DNA from: Smittium mucronatum
Lineage: Eukaryota; Kickxellomycota; Harpellomycetes; Harpellales; Legeriomycetaceae
Length of the DNA stretch: 10,669 nt
NCBI GenBank assembly: GCA_001953115.1
Contig: LSSL01004054.1
Location: forward strand, 1 to 10,669
Reading direction: 5' to 3'
Shown here: positions 10,208 through 10,669 of the stretch, piece after piece
Layout: each line of letters begins with the position of its first letter
Position numbering within the stretch: position 1 is the stretch's first letter
Program-made: the position numbers and the translations under genes
Notes under the pieces: model-generated
Told to the model about the DNA's origin: nothing
The model's input: the letters and a program-made list of their open reading frames with translations, nothing else
Databases searched by the model: none

Positions 10208-10669
10208 AAGGAGTTTTCCAACTATCCCCAACCGGGATTCATTGAAATTAGAAAGTTGGTTTTTTATGTCTGAGCGGATCGGTGCTGGTATGAACCGGCC
10301 TATAGTTTCGTTTCGCTGTATATATCATCGAGAGCAATTTAATAAGATGTGGTCGACAGTTTCGGGCACATCAATTTTGCAGAAGGGACAATTTTTTTTA
10401 AATTTTATATCTAAAAATTTCATATTTGATAGTTGCTGGACGGTCCGGAAGGTCCCCATTCGCATTTTTCCGATTTGCTGGAGGCTAAGCTGTAGGTCAG
10501 AGTACAGCAGCTGAAGATTAAAACAGTTTAATTTTCCGCCGATTTTTTGGTCCACCATCTACTGGTGGATTTTAGACCTATTATTTTTATTTTTTCTGTC
10601 GACTATGATAATGGTTGCTTCACCTTTTTAATTTCGAACACAAAAATTTTTTATCCATCTTGCACTGCC

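Larger units (their letters stand above)
9941..10669 (-). mobile_element. Best-preserved LINE (non-LTR retrotransposon) 3' end, unit 2
   Basis: This is the minus-strand 3' end of a non-LTR retrotransposon, truncated here only by the window edge. From right to left it holds the end of the polyprotein, a TGA stop at 10005-10007, about 57 bases of 3' untranslated sequence and a short poly(A), seen as T7 at 9941-9947. It is visibly richer in G and C than the surrounding DNA and still contains CpG words. It is therefore probably younger than units 0 and 1. A short poly(A) without terminal repeats is the normal 3' end left by target-primed reverse transcription. The clade (Jockey, I or R1-like) cannot be fixed without the catalytic reverse-transcriptase domain, which lies outside the window. 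Confidence 0.85.
10005..10669 (-). pseudogene. Reverse-transcriptase polyprotein C-terminus with zinc-finger-like motif (broken)
   Basis: This is the C-terminal part of a LINE polyprotein that in an intact element carries reverse transcriptase; the catalytic core is beyond the edge. Reading leftward, one frame runs from 10669 to the G run at 10207. It contains G-S-A-R-W-I-K at the edge and, at 10334-10390, C-P-F-C then H-I-L-L-N-C. Together these form C-x2-C-x9-H-x4-C, the zinc-binding type motif common at the end of LINE reverse transcriptases. After the motif comes I-G-R-F-I-P-A-P-I. The frame is interrupted by TAA (10628-10630), TAG (10559-10561) and TGA (10325-10327). At the 11-base G run (10197-10207) it must slip by one base: one G short, or two extra. 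A second frame then stays open for more than 60 codons, to V-G and TGA at 10005. An ATG at 10558 gives a 77-codon open piece, but that ATG is internal and unlikely to be a real start. Confidence 0.8.

Noticed and set aside
10188..10514. Plus-strand open frame of 108 codons
   Set aside because: It is antisense to the LINE coding remnant, spans the C11 run as a proline stretch, and shows no protein-like features of its own.
10325..10558. Minus-strand ATG-started 77-codon frame as a separate small zinc-finger gene
   Set aside because: The protein-like sequence continues on both sides of its start and stop in the same frame, so it is a fragment of the LINE polyprotein between two acquired stops.
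1..10669. CRISPR array, bacterial operon, phage or organelle genome
   Set aside because: There are no regularly spaced identical repeats, no dense gene layout or ribosome-binding sites, and no conserved organelle genes, tRNAs or rRNAs.

Overview
The window is very AT-rich (roughly four bases in five are A or T). It carries no intact gene: no reading frame on either strand is longer than about 110 codons, and the longest are antisense shadows of a decayed transposon. The lack of bacterial-style gene packing, the dense A and T homopolymers and the LINE-type retrotransposon remains point to intergenic or heterochromatic DNA of an AT-rich eukaryotic nuclear genome. An arthropod (such as an aphid or parasitoid wasp) or an AT-rich fungus would fit. 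The sequence does not settle the host.

Layout. Bases 1-5540 are mostly unassignable AT-rich DNA. They hold a perfect 18-bp inverted repeat (274-291 / 359-376), a short three-unit tandem repeat (4347-4370) and a few weak direct repeats. Bases 5540-7392 contain two diverged copies of one unknown repeat facing each other: arm A at 5540-6065 and arm B at 7157-7392. Arm A carries about 290 extra bases. Between them, a dodecamer ATTAGTCGAAAA occurs three times (6883-6988).

From about 7800 to the right edge the DNA is made of head-to-tail, minus-strand copies of the 3' end of one non-LTR (LINE) retrotransposon. The best preserved copy (9941 to beyond 10669) encodes the C-terminal end of the element's reverse-transcriptase polyprotein. 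It includes a C-x2-C-x9-H-x4-C zinc-finger-like motif. It is broken by three in-frame stops and a one-base slip in an 11-base G run, and it ends at a TGA about 60 bases before a short poly(A). Two more decayed copies lie at 8742-9493 and 8064-8741, and a tentative fourth at about 7800-8063. Each well-defined 3' end is marked by T7 on the plus strand, and the older copies abut one another exactly at these T runs.

Nothing here is likely to be functional as protein. The window is a record of retrotransposon insertion or tandem duplication followed by strong decay toward AT. I see no convincing new biological system. The most informative features are the LINE 3'-end array and the inverted unknown repeat.
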